From CBCXVS01 sp965178525 (GTDB lineage Bacteria > Tectomicrobia > Entotheonellia > Entotheonellales > Entotheonellaceae): DNA of 6,436 nt. Every line of letters starts with the position of its first letter. Positions within the stretch are counted from its first letter, which is position 1. Below are positions 1-6,197 of this stretch, in pieces. The stretch covers positions 1-6,436 of the forward strand of contig CBCXVS010000364.1 in the NCBI GenBank assembly GCA_965178525.1. Direction: 5' to 3'. Below the pieces are notes generated by a model that was not told the origin of the DNA, made no database searches, and was given only the letters and a program-made list of their open reading frames with translations. The translations under genes and the position numbers were made by a program.

Positions 1-464
1 GTTTGGGGGAGGATAGCCTACCTCATTAACTATTGGGGAACAACCCTATTAGTGATAAGGAGCCCCAGACCTGGACGTCGTTGTCCCGAGCTGTCAAGGA
101 CAACTGAGCCAGGGCCTGGATGGTCTGGCGGTATATATCTTGGCTGTATAAAGTATACTGAGGCATGCATATGGGGATTCTCTGGAGCGAGGGTAACAGC
201 TACCAGCGGTTTCCCTTGTTACTGGAGAATTCTTTTGTTTGTCAAGAGATTATTCAACTTTAAGACCACTTGTAACGACCAAGTCTGATCCTTAGGAGTT
301 CCGTCAGAAATGGCGCTGTATCGATAGCACCACCTGAGATTGACGTTCAAAAGATGGGTTTGGACGTACGCTCTCCCGCTTTTCTTGTAACTAAGTACTG
401 AGGCAAAATTAAATTTATATCTTTCCCCTGGAGAAATATATAAAGGTAATTTATGCCCAGGCAC
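1..464. other. Left-end region without a recognisable gene
   Basis: No reading frame here resembles a known family. A plus-strand frame is open from base 1 to 288 (95 codons), and a minus-strand frame (219-464) directly follows the stop of the neighbouring phosphatase. Both read as low-complexity, unrecognisable protein and lack good ribosome sites. The stretch is AT-richer than most of the window. It holds potential hairpins at 65-128 (separate entry) and two copies of TACTGAGGCA, at 156-165 and 396-405, 240 bases apart. It could be a non-coding RNA region, decayed sequence or plain intergenic DNA. Confidence 0.5.
65..128. other. Nested inverted repeats, possible structured RNA
   Basis: An outer perfect 7-bp pair, CCAGACC (65-71) with GGTCTGG (122-128), encloses an inner perfect 7-bp stem, GTTGTCC (80-86) with GGACAAC (98-104), which has an 11-base loop. 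CCTGG (70-74) can alternatively pair with CCAGG (109-113). Nested arms suggest a folded RNA or protein-binding site, but there is no known RNA family that I recognise and no T-tract for a terminator. The transcript strand is unknown. Confidence 0.3.
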
Positions 465-1135
465 TTAAAAGAGATTTACGACCTCCTGTTTGAGCGAGTT
501 GAGCCATCCCTCAGCTGTCAGCTGAGGTGCCAGCCTCACCCACTCTTCCGGAAGCACCATGCCAACATAGGAGAATTCGCCTCTCCCTTCGGGCTTAAAA
601 ATATGAGCGACGCCCTCAGGCTTGGGCCAAATATCTGCGGCTTCTCTCAGATTCACCGTGTGGGACACGATGGCGGTATTCGTCCCACGCCGAGGTGGGG
701 TGGCAAGCATGTCACGCAACCGGACTGCAATCTCTTTCCACATTGATTTTGTCGTATGAATGGCGCAGTACAAAACATCCGATTTCTCGGCTCTGCCAAA
801 GATATTTTTCGCCGTGTCCATACAACGGCAATAGAGGCTGGAATACACAGTACCAACTGGAATCTGCAGTTGATTGAAGACAGAGCCAATGGTCTTGGTT
901 TGGCTCCGGCCTGCGTTGGAAAGATTGCGTTGAACCGCGCAGTTGTCCAAATCCTCAGCCCGGACGGTTTTCTCGCCTGTCTTAGTCGTTGCGCCGTGAC
1001 GGAAATAAATAACGTAGCCACCCTGTTTGAGCGCCTCGATCAACTCTTGCCCCTCTAGCTTGGTCTTTGTTCCACTAGTGAGAGCTGCTGCAAAAAGCAA
1101 GTCACTGTCAGCATTGTGGGTGGTTTCGGGCTCAT
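465..1135 (-). CDS. Exported histidine phosphatase family protein, 5' end disrupted
   Basis: This is a histidine-phosphatase (phosphoglycerate-mutase-like, SixA-type) protein that probably dephosphorylates a small molecule or phosphohistidine outside the cytoplasm; the substrate is unknown. The frame carries the catalytic motif YFRHG (codons near 1010-996), SSLYCR with the second arginine (usually SSPYCR), and the late histidine in IVSHT. It ends with the C-terminal strand and helix (GEFSYVGMVLPEEW) usual for this subfamily. The intact frame runs upstream into antisense of the chromate gene, so its long N-terminus is artefactual. An ATG at 1135 lies one frame off. If the five-base A tract at 1092-1096 had one more base, it would give a 223-residue protein starting MSPKPPTMLTVTCFFAAALT, a plausible signal peptide; the catalytic pair would then be R46-H47 and the late histidine H159. 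No clear ribosome site precedes 1135, and the gene may lack its own promoter. Family is confident; start and function are not. Confidence 0.7.
509..527. repeat. Perfect 9-bp inverted repeat with one-base centre
   Basis: CCTCAGCTG, one T, then CAGCTGAGG forms a 19-base perfect palindrome. It lies inside the 3' end of the histidine phosphatase gene, encoding the PQLTAEG segment, so it may simply follow from codon choice. A one-base loop cannot form as RNA without opening pairs. As DNA it could be a dimeric protein site. Confidence 0.35.
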
Positions 1136-1865
1136 GGGTTATGGAATATTTTGGCAGTCCGGCCCGGCCACGACGCAGTGTCCGGGGGAGCGGCCGTGGC
1201 GGCGCATGATGATCCCGTTGGCCGTGTTGAGCGGGCTCGTCGTGGTATTCCTGGCCCCTCCAGCGCTCGATCCGAACGGCCTGCCGCAGCTTGCCCTGAC
1301 TTTTGGGGGCATGAGTTTGATGTTGTTCGGAGGCGGCTATGTGTTCATTCCCATAATTCAGGACGTGGTGGTGAGCCACTATCAGCGGCTCACCACGCAA
1401 CAGTTCCTCGACGGCCTCACCTTGAGCCAGGTGACGCCTGGTCCGATTCTGGTCATCGCGGCGTTCATTGCGCAGAAAGTCATGACCGAGCAGTCCGGCG
1501 TGTGGTGGGGGTTCATCGGCGCCCTGGTCGGCACGCTGGCCATTTTTACTTCGCCCGCCATCTTGATGGTCACGGCCTCGTGGGCTCTAGAGGACATGAA
1601 GCAATCCCCCGGGGTACAGGCGACGATGCGGGGCGTCCGCTGCGGCGTACTCGGCATGATCGCTGTAGCAGCCTTGATCATCCTACACACGAGCCTGCCC
1701 ACTTGGCCAGAGACGCTCTCCATCACGACCTTAGGCAGTTATCTCAGCATGTTGTGGCCAACGCTCATGATATTCGCCACGGCACTCGTCGCGCTCGTCA
1801 AATACCGTGTTGACGTCGTTTGGACCATCCCCATCTCAGGTCTTCTTGGCGTGCTGTTGTACTGA
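1116..1865 (+). CDS. Chromate transporter ChrA, C-terminal CHR domain only (N-terminally truncated)
   Basis: Members of the CHR family are inner-membrane transporters that expel chromate, with two homologous CHR domains in a protein of about 400 residues. Only the second domain is present. It has a first hydrophobic helix (residues 33-47 of this frame), the FGGGYVFIP motif (71-79), a LSQVTPGP loop (103-110), then helices near 131-157, 176-192 and 207-228, and a final helix ending at GLLGVLLY and the stop. The linker before it (about residues 22-31) looks native, but residues 1-14 do not, and the whole first domain is missing. A GTG at 1116 and ATGs at 1206 and 1209 are possible starts, without well-placed ribosome sites. 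It meets the 5' end of the phosphatase gene head to head. Short-chain CHR proteins do exist as separate N and C halves, but no partner gene is here. It is probably a non-functional remnant. Confidence 0.85.
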   Translation: MGGFGLMGYGIFWQSGPATTQCPGERPWRRMMIPLAVLSGLVVVFLAPPALDPNGLPQLALTFGGMSLMLFGGGYVFIPIIQDVVVSHYQRLTTQQFLDGLTLSQVTPGPILVIAAFIAQKVMTEQSGVWWGFIGALVGTLAIFTSPAILMVTASWALEDMKQSPGVQATMRGVRCGVLGMIAVAALIILHTSLPTWPETLSITTLGSYLSMLWPTLMIFATALVALVKYRVDVVWTIPISGLLGVLLY

Positions 1866-2222
1866 CCAGCATGAGGTGGCTCAGGCCGGCCCGTCCGCCA
1901 ACGCACATGCGTCAGGGGTATCCATCAAACGCAACGTGACAGCCAAACTCAGCGTGGCAACGCTACCGTACCCGGTCCGGTACGCCGGAAAGAAGCTTGT
2001 CCAGCGCTCACTCGTTGTGGTGGGACCGTCGGGCGCAGCTTGGCCTCGGAACTCACACACAATATCTCGAAGGAGCTCACCAGGTAAGAACAACGGGCAG
2101 GGGATATGGGCCACCATCGCACTGTTCAGCTGACGCAGACGATGACCATGGTCGAACAGTGCGCAAGTTTGGTAACCTATGAGCGTTATAAGGGATAGAC
2201 AAGCTGGCCCAGACGCCAAGCT
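1866..2222. other. Unassigned gap between convergent genes
   Basis: This 357-base interval lies between the 3' ends of the chromate transporter remnant and the PhnD-like gene. A minus-strand frame (1881-2219, 112 codons) and plus-strand frames are open, but none resembles a family I know and none has a clear ribosome site. A 6-bp inverted repeat, CGTACC/GGTACG (1967-1972 and 1979-1984, 6-base loop), is the only structural feature seen. No T-run follows it, so I do not call it a terminator. The stretch could be a decayed gene. Confidence 0.4.
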
Positions 2223-3158
2223 TTAGCGTCCCGATGGAGACAGCAGGTCTGTTTTCGCGGGCTCTGCCACCACTGTATAACGCTTGTACGGCGGCAAGTT
2301 CAGTGCTTTCATCAGATTCTTCATCCCATCCAAGGGCATCGGATCGACAAAGCCGTGTACGTCAGCAGCCTGCGTAGCGGGCATGGTCTCCGTTAATTGC
2401 AGCAAGGCTGCCTTGATTTTGCCCACAACACCTGCGGCGACCCGCGGCATGACGGAGAAATACCATTCCGGGTAGAGGTCCGTACTATGGACGAGTGAGA
2501 GACCATCGTCATGCCGTTGGTCAACGATCTCGAAGTTTGCTATGTCGATTTCGCCTTCTCGCGCCATCGATTCGAGTATACCGCTCCGAATAAAACCCGC
2601 ATCAATGAGACCAAGATGGACAGCACGGACGAGGTCATCTTGCTTTGGCACCCATCTTATGGAGGCAAAATCCTTATGCGGATCGATCCCTTGTTTGAAG
2701 AGATGATAGGTCTGAAACATGTATGCACCCGCTGCAGCGCTAAATTTGAGCGACATCACCTTTTTGCCTTTCAAGTCCGCCGCTGTGCGGATGCCACTCC
2801 CTTTCTTTGCAATGATGACGCCAGCAAACCAAGGTCCTAACTGGCCATTTAGGGTTGCTATGGGAGTAGCCTTGAAGCGCTCTTGGAGATTGAGAGTGTG
2901 GGCAGCATGACTCAAGACCAGGTCCACTTGGCCATCCTTTGCGGCTGTAACCACTTTGGAGGGATGAAGGGGAACAAGCGTGACGGTCTGGTCAAGCTGG
3001 ACACTCAGATATTGTACGAGATCATTCCAACGGGCTGTCGCTCTGCGTTCCCCTCTTGGTGCATTCACGCCTAGTTTCAAATCGGCAGCAAACAGGGCCA
3101 GAGCGAAGCTAAAAATAGTTAAGCAGCATATAAATAAAGCTGTAGAAATTCGTAACAT
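2223..3158 (-). CDS. PhnD-family periplasmic substrate-binding protein
   Basis: This is a 311-residue exported solute-binding protein of the phosphate/phosphite/phosphonate type (PhnD, periplasmic-binding type 2 fold). Residues 1-24 form a Sec signal peptide (R4, then the hydrophobic stretch ALFICCLTIFSFALALFA), and the mature chain starts near ADLKLG. Family features follow: KVVTAAKDGQVDLVLSHAAH (69-88) in the first lobe, the hinge-side strand PWFAGVIIAKKGSGIRTAADLKGKKV (109-134), and the segment STDLYPEWYFSVMP (225-238). That last motif also occurs in PhnD-like sensor domains such as those of TtrS-type kinases. The start is well fixed: AAGGAG lies seven bases before the ATG. No permease, ATPase, phosphonate-lyase or kinase gene is adjacent, so the true ligand is unknown and phosphonate should not be assumed. 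Its length is complete for the family. Confidence 0.88.
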   Translation of the reverse strand: MLRISTALFICCLTIFSFALALFAADLKLGVNAPRGERRATARWNDLVQYLSVQLDQTVTLVPLHPSKVVTAAKDGQVDLVLSHAAHTLNLQERFKATPIATLNGQLGPWFAGVIIAKKGSGIRTAADLKGKKVMSLKFSAAAGAYMFQTYHLFKQGIDPHKDFASIRWVPKQDDLVRAVHLGLIDAGFIRSGILESMAREGEIDIANFEIVDQRHDDGLSLVHSTDLYPEWYFSVMPRVAAGVVGKIKAALLQLTETMPATQAADVHGFVDPMPLDGMKNLMKALNLPPYKRYTVVAEPAKTDLLSPSGR

Positions 3159-3457
3159 GATTATTCTCCTTGAATCATGGTGTGGGGAGATAAGACAAGA
3201 GGGGCGTAGGCCAACAACTCTGGCACGCCGTATCGGCCACGCCCAGAGACAACTTGAGCACCTGACGGCGGCGGGATGTATCTGCAGGTAGCAGGTACAA
3301 TCATGCCTTTGGTCAATGAGGAGGGAAGTATTTTGTAGCCTTTACAACTGTGGCAACTGTGGCAATTGATATACCAGAGGATAGAGAACGTCGAGAGCGC
3401 ACTACCTCAATATCTCCATCGTGGTGTTTCTGTGCGCACATCGAGGGGACATCGGCA
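3159..3457. other. Intergenic region upstream of the PhnD-like gene
   Basis: I see no gene here. It should carry the promoter of the minus-strand PhnD-like gene, though I find no strong sigma70 match. It contains the ribosome site AAGGAG just before that gene's ATG and the short tandem repeat at 3345-3368. It also carries part of the hairpin that ends the next gene. Confidence 0.5.
3345..3368. repeat. Tandem repeat of CAACTGTGG
   Basis: CAACTGTGG occurs twice in direct succession (3345-3353 and 3354-3362), followed by a partial third unit CAATTG (3363-3368). It lies about 190-210 bases upstream of the PhnD-like start. On that gene's strand it reads as repeated TTGCCACAG, so it could be a regulator site or a slippage product. 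Confidence 0.45.
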
Positions 3458-3479
3458 TCAGTAGTTTGATGCCGATGTC
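3448..3479 (-). terminator. 13-bp hairpin overlapping the phosphatase stop codon
   Basis: GACATCGGCATCA (3448-3460) and TGATGCCGATGTC (3467-3479) are perfect 13-bp complements around a six-base loop. The minus-strand stop codon of the phosphoglycerate-mutase-like gene (3458-3460) lies inside the stem, and the last codons form the other arm. No T-run follows on either strand, so this is a non-canonical terminator or an mRNA 3'-end stabiliser rather than a classic intrinsic terminator. Confidence 0.55.
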
Positions 3480-4138
3480 GGCACGGGCACCAGATTTTGC
3501 GTTTTTTGCCAGGTATCGTAAAAGGACTCGATCCAGGTATTGCCGACGTGGGGAACGAAGTTGACCGCTTTCACACGGAGCCAGTTCTCGAACAATTCCA
3601 GTACCGAGATAGCGCCATTATCAATATTGATACGGCGATAGTCATTGAAGGTCATACCGAGGTAGTGGGCCAAGACGGTTCGGATAACATCGCCGTGCGA
3701 GACCAGGACTGCCACCCCGCGCGGAGAAGTGTGCCGTATCGTCTCAATCACACGGACGCCGCGCTGTTGTACCCCAGGCAAACTTTCTCCATTGGGAAAC
3801 ACCGCGTTGACTGGGTCGTGAAAGATCTGCTGGGCTGCTAGCTGTCCACGGACCTCGTTAAAATGCTTACCTTCCCAGTCTCCATAGCCGACTTCGCGCA
3901 GATCGGGAACGGCTTCAATGCCAAGTTGTAAACGCTCAGCTAGTATCTCGGCGGTCTGACGCGCACGCACGACAGGACTCGAGAAAAGCCGTGTTACTCC
4001 AAGCGGCGCCAACACTTCCCCGGCCAATCGCACCTGTTCCTGTCCACGCGCGTTGAGCGGCACGGGCCCTTGGCCGGAGATCCGGCCATTGACATTTTCG
4101 TCCGTCTGCCCATGCCGAACCAAGATCACCAGTGACAT
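3458..4138 (-). CDS. Histidine phosphatase, phosphoglycerate-mutase-like
   Basis: This is a 226-residue cytoplasmic enzyme of the phosphoglycerate mutase branch of the histidine phosphatase superfamily. All catalytic elements are visible: R8-H9 in LVRHGQTDEN (H9 is the phosphorylated histidine), the second arginine R58 in FSSPVVRARQTAE, the acid E82 in LREVGYGDWEG, and the second histidine H148 in LVSHGDVIRT. There is no signal peptide or membrane segment. Related proteins include cofactor-dependent mutases, CobC-type alpha-ribazole phosphatase and broad sugar-phosphate phosphatases. No cobalamin or glycolysis genes are nearby, so the substrate is undetermined. I chose the ATG at 4138 over a GTG at 4153 because GGAAAGGAAA lies just upstream and the catalytic motif then falls at the usual distance from the N-terminus. 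The gene is divergent from the ChaN-like gene and ends in a strong hairpin. Confidence 0.9.
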   Translation of the reverse strand: MSLVILVRHGQTDENVNGRISGQGPVPLNARGQEQVRLAGEVLAPLGVTRLFSSPVVRARQTAEILAERLQLGIEAVPDLREVGYGDWEGKHFNEVRGQLAAQQIFHDPVNAVFPNGESLPGVQQRGVRVIETIRHTSPRGVAVLVSHGDVIRTVLAHYLGMTFNDYRRINIDNGAISVLELFENWLRVKAVNFVPHVGNTWIESFYDTWQKTQNLVPVPTSASNY

Positions 4139-4289
4139 CGTTTTCCTTTCCACTCGCTCACAACAGCTCCGGGGGCTTTCTTATGGCGCAATTTCCGCAG
4201 ATACACCCGAGCATACACGTACAAAGTTAGATATACTCCTGCCATGGGCCATGATGCCAACGGCAAGCCTGTACTTGTAGGATCTTATT

Positions 4290-5306
4290 GTGCAACGATT
4301 CACGCCGGTTCTCGCCGTAATGAACGTGCCGGCATCCCGGCAGACCGCCGTCCTCAGTCTTCTCTGTCTCGTTTTACTTATCTCGGCCTGTGCCACGCGC
4401 CCTCTCCTACTCGATGCCCCATTGCCTGCAACCCTCCAGGGCGCCCAGCTGCACGGTCGTATCGTCGATATGCGGACGCTACACGCGCTCGACCTCGACA
4501 CACTCGTGCGCACGATTGCCCCGGTGCGGCTCATTGCTATTGGCGAGGAGCACTATCATCCCGACATTCAAGCGTTCGAACTGCACCTGTTACAAGCCTT
4601 GGCACAGCAGCGGCCACAGTACCTAGCCCTAGCGATGGAGTTTCTTGAGCGCGATGCCCAACACACGGTTGATACGTATCTTGCCACCACGATCGACCAA
4701 GATACCTTCCACACACGCCTCAAAGCATCACCAGCATTCCAACGCCTCTATACGCCTCTCGTGCACTATGCACAGCAGGCAGGAACACCCACGATCGCCA
4801 TGAACGTCCCTCGGCGTATTGCACGTCAGGTAGCCAACGAGGGGCTGCATGTGGCTTTGCAGGGCCTAAGCCCTAGGGATCGGGCCTATGTTCCCATGTC
4901 CTTTCCCGATATACCAGCTCGTTACCGGGCCTACTTTCTCGACGCGGTTACCCCGCATCATCCTGTGAAAGGCGAGGAAGTCGAACGGTTCACGGAAGCA
5001 TCCTTTCTCAAAGACGTCACCATGGCCGCCGTGCTCGCCTCTTTTCTGGAACAGCACCCACAGCATACGGTGCTTGCCATCGCCGGCCGTTTCCACGTCG
5101 ACTATGGTATTGCGATCCCTGGCCTGCTACGGCAGCGACGCCCGCAGGTCAGTATCCGACGGATCACGACGATGACCGTCGCCCCCGAAAGCACGATTGA
5201 TTTACACCATCTGCGAGATGAGGACATGGCCGATTACATCCGCTTTTTTCCCCCTGCGCCGGCGCCGCGCGCCAAAGCCCGCTCCCCCTCGTCCGCAACG
5301 CGGTGA
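4290..5306 (+). CDS. ChaN-family lipoprotein (haem/cofactor-binding, Tiki-like fold)
   Basis: This 338-residue protein belongs to the ChaN family, lipid-anchored proteins reported to bind haem or a similar cofactor and linked to iron uptake. The N-terminus has a hydrophobic stretch (VLSLLCLVLLISA, 21-33) and lipobox L-I-S-A-C with the modified cysteine at C34, so the protein should sit in a membrane facing the periplasm. Family motifs follow in order: IAIGEEHYHPD (82-92), LAMEFLERDAQ (114-124), LYTPLVHYAQQAGTPTIAMN (153-172) with MNVPRRIARQVA (171-182), and IAGRFHVDYG (264-273). The C-terminus is a proline- and arginine-rich tail (about 321-338). Two starts are possible. The GTG at 4290 has AGGA seven bases upstream; the ATG at 4320 gives a more typical 23-residue lipoprotein signal but lacks a ribosome site. 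TATACT at 4232-4237 could be its -10 box, though no good -35 is seen. No iron-uptake genes are nearby. Confidence 0.88.
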   Translation: MQRFTPVLAVMNVPASRQTAVLSLLCLVLLISACATRPLLLDAPLPATLQGAQLHGRIVDMRTLHALDLDTLVRTIAPVRLIAIGEEHYHPDIQAFELHLLQALAQQRPQYLALAMEFLERDAQHTVDTYLATTIDQDTFHTRLKASPAFQRLYTPLVHYAQQAGTPTIAMNVPRRIARQVANEGLHVALQGLSPRDRAYVPMSFPDIPARYRAYFLDAVTPHHPVKGEEVERFTEASFLKDVTMAAVLASFLEQHPQHTVLAIAGRFHVDYGIAIPGLLRQRRPQVSIRRITTMTVAPESTIDLHHLRDEDMADYIRFFPPAPAPRAKARSPSSATR

Positions 5307-5360
5307 GTGCAGTCATGGCACGAGGGACTCGGCAGAGCCGGGGAACACGCCAGGAGGTAG

Positions 5361-5468
5361 ATGCTCACCGTCATCGGACGGCACGAGCATGGCGCCCTGA
5401 CGTTGCTTGTCCGCTCGCAGGTGTCGGCCTGTGCGGGCAACCGGATAGACCTCATGGGAATGGTGTAA
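5361..5468 (+). CDS. Possible 35-residue small protein
   Basis: A short frame begins at an ATG preceded by the strong ribosome-site core AGGAGG (only three bases separate it from the ATG, which is tight) and ends in TAA. The product has a mildly hydrophobic middle (GALTLLVRSQVSACAG) and two histidines near the start, but no motif I recognise. It lies 54 bases after the ChaN-like gene on the same strand, so it could be co-transcribed. Chance occurrence is quite possible. Confidence 0.22.
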   Translation: MLTVIGRHEHGALTLLVRSQVSACAGNRIDLMGMV

Positions 5469-5504
5469 TAATGCAGAACCCGAGATGGTAAACCAAGAAG
5501 CCCC

Positions 5505-5535
5505 CTCAGGAGTTTAGCCCTGGTAAACTCCTGAG
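5505..5535. terminator. 12-bp hairpin terminator after the peroxiredoxin gene
   Basis: CTCAGGAGTTTA (5505-5516) and TAAACTCCTGAG (5524-5535) pair perfectly around a seven-base loop. It lies 22 bases beyond the peroxiredoxin stop on the minus strand and about 200 bases after the ChaN-like gene on the plus strand, so it may serve both convergent units. There is no long T-run on the plus side. The minus side continues into a short G-run and then a modestly T-rich stretch. Confidence 0.65.
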
Positions 5536-5557
5536 CGATGGTGTGTAAGGGGTAGAA

Positions 5558-6028
5558 TCAGCTGAGGCGCTGCAGCGTGTCATTAATCTTGTTAAAATCC
5601 GGCAAATCCCTGGCACTCTCCAAGACTTCCGCGTACTGCACTTTGCCTTCCTTATCAATGACAAAGGCCGAGCGTTTGGCCACGCCTTGGAGCCCCATCA
5701 GATCGTCATATTGGGCGCCGTAAGCCTGGACCACCTCACGATTGAAATCGCTCAAAAGCGAGAAATTCAGGTTCTCTTTTTCCTTCCATTCTTTCTGGGA
5801 AAAAGGGCTATCCACACTAATCCCGAACACTTCGGCATTCGAATTGGTGTACTGGTTTAAATTGTCGCGCACCGAGCACAGCTCATTAGTACAGACGCCC
5901 GAAAACGCCAGGGGAACGAACAGTAAGACCACATTCTGTTTCCCCTGATACGCACTTAGCGTCACGTCTTCCATGTCCGTATTTTTCAGCGTAAAGTCGG
6001 GCGCCTCTTGTCCAATCTGTACACTCAT
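5558..6028 (-). CDS. AhpE-like peroxiredoxin
   Basis: This is a 156-residue cytoplasmic thiol peroxidase that reduces hydrogen peroxide, organic peroxides or peroxynitrite. The thioredoxin-fold order matches AhpE-type enzymes: APDFTL (9-14), the active-site motif P39-x3-S43-x2-C46 in VPLAFSGVCTNELC, FSLLSDF (89-95), and the conserved arginine R119 in AKRSAFVID. C46 is the peroxidatic cysteine. C51, five residues on, replaces a non-cysteine position of the M. tuberculosis enzyme and could act as a nearby resolving cysteine; that is inference. The frame is open further upstream to 6139, but the ATG at 6028 has AGGAG seven bases before it and yields the family's normal length. The gene has its own promoter and terminator. 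The truncated crp-like gene lies upstream on the same strand. Confidence 0.93.
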   Translation of the reverse strand: MSVQIGQEAPDFTLKNTDMEDVTLSAYQGKQNVVLLFVPLAFSGVCTNELCSVRDNLNQYTNSNAEVFGISVDSPFSQKEWKEKENLNFSLLSDFNREVVQAYGAQYDDLMGLQGVAKRSAFVIDKEGKVQYAEVLESARDLPDFNKINDTLQRLS

Positions 6029-6033
6029 GGTCG

Positions 6034-6061
6034 ATCTCCTCGGGAGATACCCGCCGGTATC
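6034..6061 (-). promoter_or_regulatory. Leader with two mutually exclusive hairpins masking the ribosome site
   Basis: In the peroxiredoxin mRNA leader, ATCTCC (6048-6043) pairs perfectly with GGAGAT (6039-6034) across a three-base loop. This buries the Shine-Dalgarno core five bases before the ATG. Upstream, GATACC (6061-6056) can pair with GGTATC (6051-6046) across a four-base loop. The two stems share 6046-6048, so forming the upstream one would free the ribosome site. This could be a simple translational switch or thermometer, or chance: both stems are only 6 bp. Confidence 0.35.
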
Positions 6062-6100
6062 GTGAATTTGATTGGTACGGATAGGGAAATGAATACGTCT

Positions 6101-6129
6101 ACTGTATCGGGTTTCAAAGAAGACGTCAA
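6101..6129 (-). promoter_or_regulatory. Sigma70-type promoter of the peroxiredoxin gene
   Basis: On the minus strand, TTGACG (6129-6124) and TACAGT (6106-6101) are separated by exactly 17 bases, matching the -35 and -10 consensus at 5/6 and 4/6 positions. Transcription would start near 6094, giving a leader of about 66 bases before the ATG at 6028. This is the best promoter in the window. No OxyR- or Fur-type box was evident. Confidence 0.65.
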
Positions 6130-6197
6130 CCTCTCGCACTTTCGGAAACGGCTGTCACCCGGAGCCAGCCGCTGGCAGGGGAACGCGACGCCGCGCG

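Noticed and set aside
1..288. Plus-strand frame open from the window edge (95 codons)
   Set aside because: The translation is unrecognisable, rich in arginine, proline, tryptophan and cysteine, and overlaps hairpins. A chance open frame of this length is common.
219..464. Minus-strand 81-codon frame directly after the histidine phosphatase stop
   Set aside because: It is just the same frame continuing past the stop. Its GTG start has no ribosome site and the product matches no family I know.
1136..1400. Long N-terminal extension of the histidine phosphatase frame
   Set aside because: It is antisense to well-supported chromate transporter coding sequence and its translation is His/Arg/Pro-rich noise. 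The enzyme's similarity begins near 1110.
1151..1813. Plus-strand 220-codon frame inside chrA
   Set aside because: It is a GC-driven shadow of the transporter gene, His/Arg-rich, with no membrane pattern.
2511..2840. Plus-strand 109-codon frame opposite the PhnD-like gene
   Set aside because: It lies wholly antisense to a gene with clear family motifs and a good ribosome site.
5234..5455. Minus-strand 73-codon frame across the end of the ChaN-like gene
   Set aside because: Low-complexity Ala/Gly/Arg-rich translation, antisense to the lipoprotein tail, no ribosome site.
6029..6139. 37-residue N-terminal extension of the peroxiredoxin
   Set aside because: It spans the promoter -10 box and the ribosome site. 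The family starts at the ATG at 6028.
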